Shown here in pieces: positions 43,837 to 44,762 of a DNA stretch of 44,762 nucleotides (its first letter is position 1; each line of letters opens with the position of its first letter). The stretch spans positions 1 through 44,762 of the forward strand of contig CALKJW010000019.1 of the NCBI GenBank assembly GCA_937995595.1, read 5' to 3'. The position numbers were made by a program, and so were the translations under genes. Source of the stretch: an uncultured Phycisphaerales bacterium (GTDB taxonomy: Bacteria; Planctomycetota; Phycisphaerae; Phycisphaerales; UBA1924). Under the pieces are notes generated by a model that was not told the origin of the DNA, made no database searches, and saw only the letters and a program-made list of their open reading frames with translations.

Positions 43837-44688
43837 TCAGGCGGGCTTGGCGGCCATCGGGGCGTCGGCGCCGCGCTCGGCGCCGTTGTCCTCGCCGCCG
43901 GAGACGGTCGAGTCGTCGGCGCGGAACTGCGACCGACGCGACCGGCGCGGGCCGGAGGACGCGGCGGCTTCGCCGCCCGCGCCGGCCTGCTCGCGGATGG
44001 TCTCACGCTGCTGGCGCCCCTCGTTCACCGCCAGGCACAGTTCGCGAACCACCACGTCGATCGAGCGCATCGAGTCGTCGTTGCCGGGGATGGGGATGTC
44101 GGCCATCTCCGGGTCGCCGTCGGTGTCGATCAGGCAGATCGTCGGGATGCCGAGTTTGCGGGCCTCGCGCAGCGCGGTGACCTCGTGGTTGGTATCGATG
44201 ACGATGATCGCGCCGGGCAGTTTGTCCATCGCGCGGATGCCCGACAGGTTGCGGGCGATCTTGGCCCGCTCGCGCCGCAACTGGCTCTCCATCTTCTTGG
44301 AGTAACTGGCGAAGTTGTCGGTGTTGGCGATGGCGTCGAGTTCCTCGAGCCGGCGCAGTCGCGAGCGGATGGTGCGGAAGTTGGTCAGCGTGCCGCCCAG
44401 CCAGCGCTCGGTGACGTAGTGCATCTTCGCGTCGGCGACGCGCTGCTCGATCACCGCCTTGGCCTGGCGCTTGGTGCCGACAAAGCACACGTCCTTGCCC
44501 TCGGCCACGCACTTGCTGATGAACTTCTTGGCCAGCAGGAGACCCTTGATCGTCTCCTTGATGTCGATGATGTGGATGTTGTTCCGCTTGCCGTAGATGT
44601 ACGGCGCCATCTTCGGGTTCCAGTTGCTGGCACGCTGGCCGAAGTGGATCCCCGCTTCGATGAGGTCCTGGACGAGCGACGTCGACAT
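43837..44688 (-). CDS. rpsB: 30S ribosomal protein S2
   Basis: The 283-residue protein has all S2 landmarks: 'DLIEAGIHFGQRASNWNPKMAPYIYG', 'VCFVGTKRQAKAVIEQ', 'ERWLGGTLTNFRTIRSRLRRLEEL' and 'DTNHEVTALREARKLGIPTICLIDTD'. I start at ATG 44688, with AAAGGA nine bases upstream, rather than at 44712. The C-terminal tail of about 45 residues ('GAGGEAAASSGPRRSRRS...') is longer than in E. coli and disordered in character. It forms an operon with tsf. Confidence 0.97.
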   Translation of the reverse strand: MSTSLVQDLIEAGIHFGQRASNWNPKMAPYIYGKRNNIHIIDIKETIKGLLLAKKFISKCVAEGKDVCFVGTKRQAKAVIEQRVADAKMHYVTERWLGGTLTNFRTIRSRLRRLEELDAIANTDNFASYSKKMESQLRRERAKIARNLSGIRAMDKLPGAIIVIDTNHEVTALREARKLGIPTICLIDTDGDPEMADIPIPGNDDSMRSIDVVVRELCLAVNEGRQQRETIREQAGAGGEAAASSGPRRSRRSQFRADDSTVSGGEDNGAERGADAPMAAKPA

Positions 44689-44762
44689 GAGGCACGGTCC
44701 TTTCAGCGTCACCGGCGGGGCGAGGGTTCGACCGGCGCGGCCGAAACCACGCCCGACGCGCC

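Overview
The window is high-GC bacterial chromosome and most likely comes from a planctomycete of the class Phycisphaerae. The clearest taxonomic sign is the large secreted protein at 8636-12004. It ends in a Cys-rich Asn/Asp segment followed by two copies of the 'VPDIF-FLADWFAG' motif, the dockerin-like tail typical of that class. A fused CcoN-CcoO oxidase subunit and a TPR-containing Ser/Thr kinase fit this. I see no insertion sequence, integrase, CRISPR array, rRNA or tRNA. Gene density is about 95 percent and codon use looks uniform, so this is core chromosome rather than an island.

Layout. 1-3500: the 5' part of a membrane protein (minus strand), a translationally coupled trio (DinB-like, NRDE/TANGO2-like, ATP-grasp-like) and a convergent degenerate receiver protein. 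3679-8352: glutamate dehydrogenase with a perfect intrinsic terminator, a stand-alone glycogen-binding-type (CBM48/AMPK) domain protein, an unrecognised secreted protein and a MoxR ATPase. 8636-16461: a secreted beta-propeller/cytochrome c protein, an FHA-GAF-SpoIIE phosphatase and, tail to tail with it, a TPR Ser/Thr kinase.

16576-26095 is the functional centrepiece. An Rrf2-type regulator with three Cys faces a complete cbb3 oxidase structural and assembly operon: ccoNO (fused), ccoQ, ccoP (one haem only), ccoG, ccoH, a TauE/UreH-like membrane protein, the copper ATPase ccoI, and ccoS. Both divergent promoters are readable. Each carries the same 11-bp motif (GATATRTTGAT), once inside the regulator's own -35/-10 spacer and once over the predicted start point of the oxidase operon.

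26137-38357 holds an M1 aminopeptidase, an unrecognised secreted protein, a family 9 glycosyltransferase, ThpR, a UbiA prenyltransferase, the ribH-nusB-ftsY group, a sarcosine-oxidase-like flavoenzyme, guanine deaminase and a coupled DUF4236/hypothetical pair. 38363-44688 holds a zinc-ribbon membrane protein, a prolyl oligopeptidase, an ANTAR response regulator, an MmcB-like nuclease-fold protein and the rpsB-tsf operon. The rpsB-tsf terminator hairpin lies inside the coding sequence of the convergent MmcB-like gene.

The most interesting general pattern is transcriptional. At eight genes in the second half a TANNNT-like -10 hexamer ends only 6-9 bases before the ATG, with no ribosome binding site, which suggests leaderless mRNAs. 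No obviously novel defence or mobile system was found.
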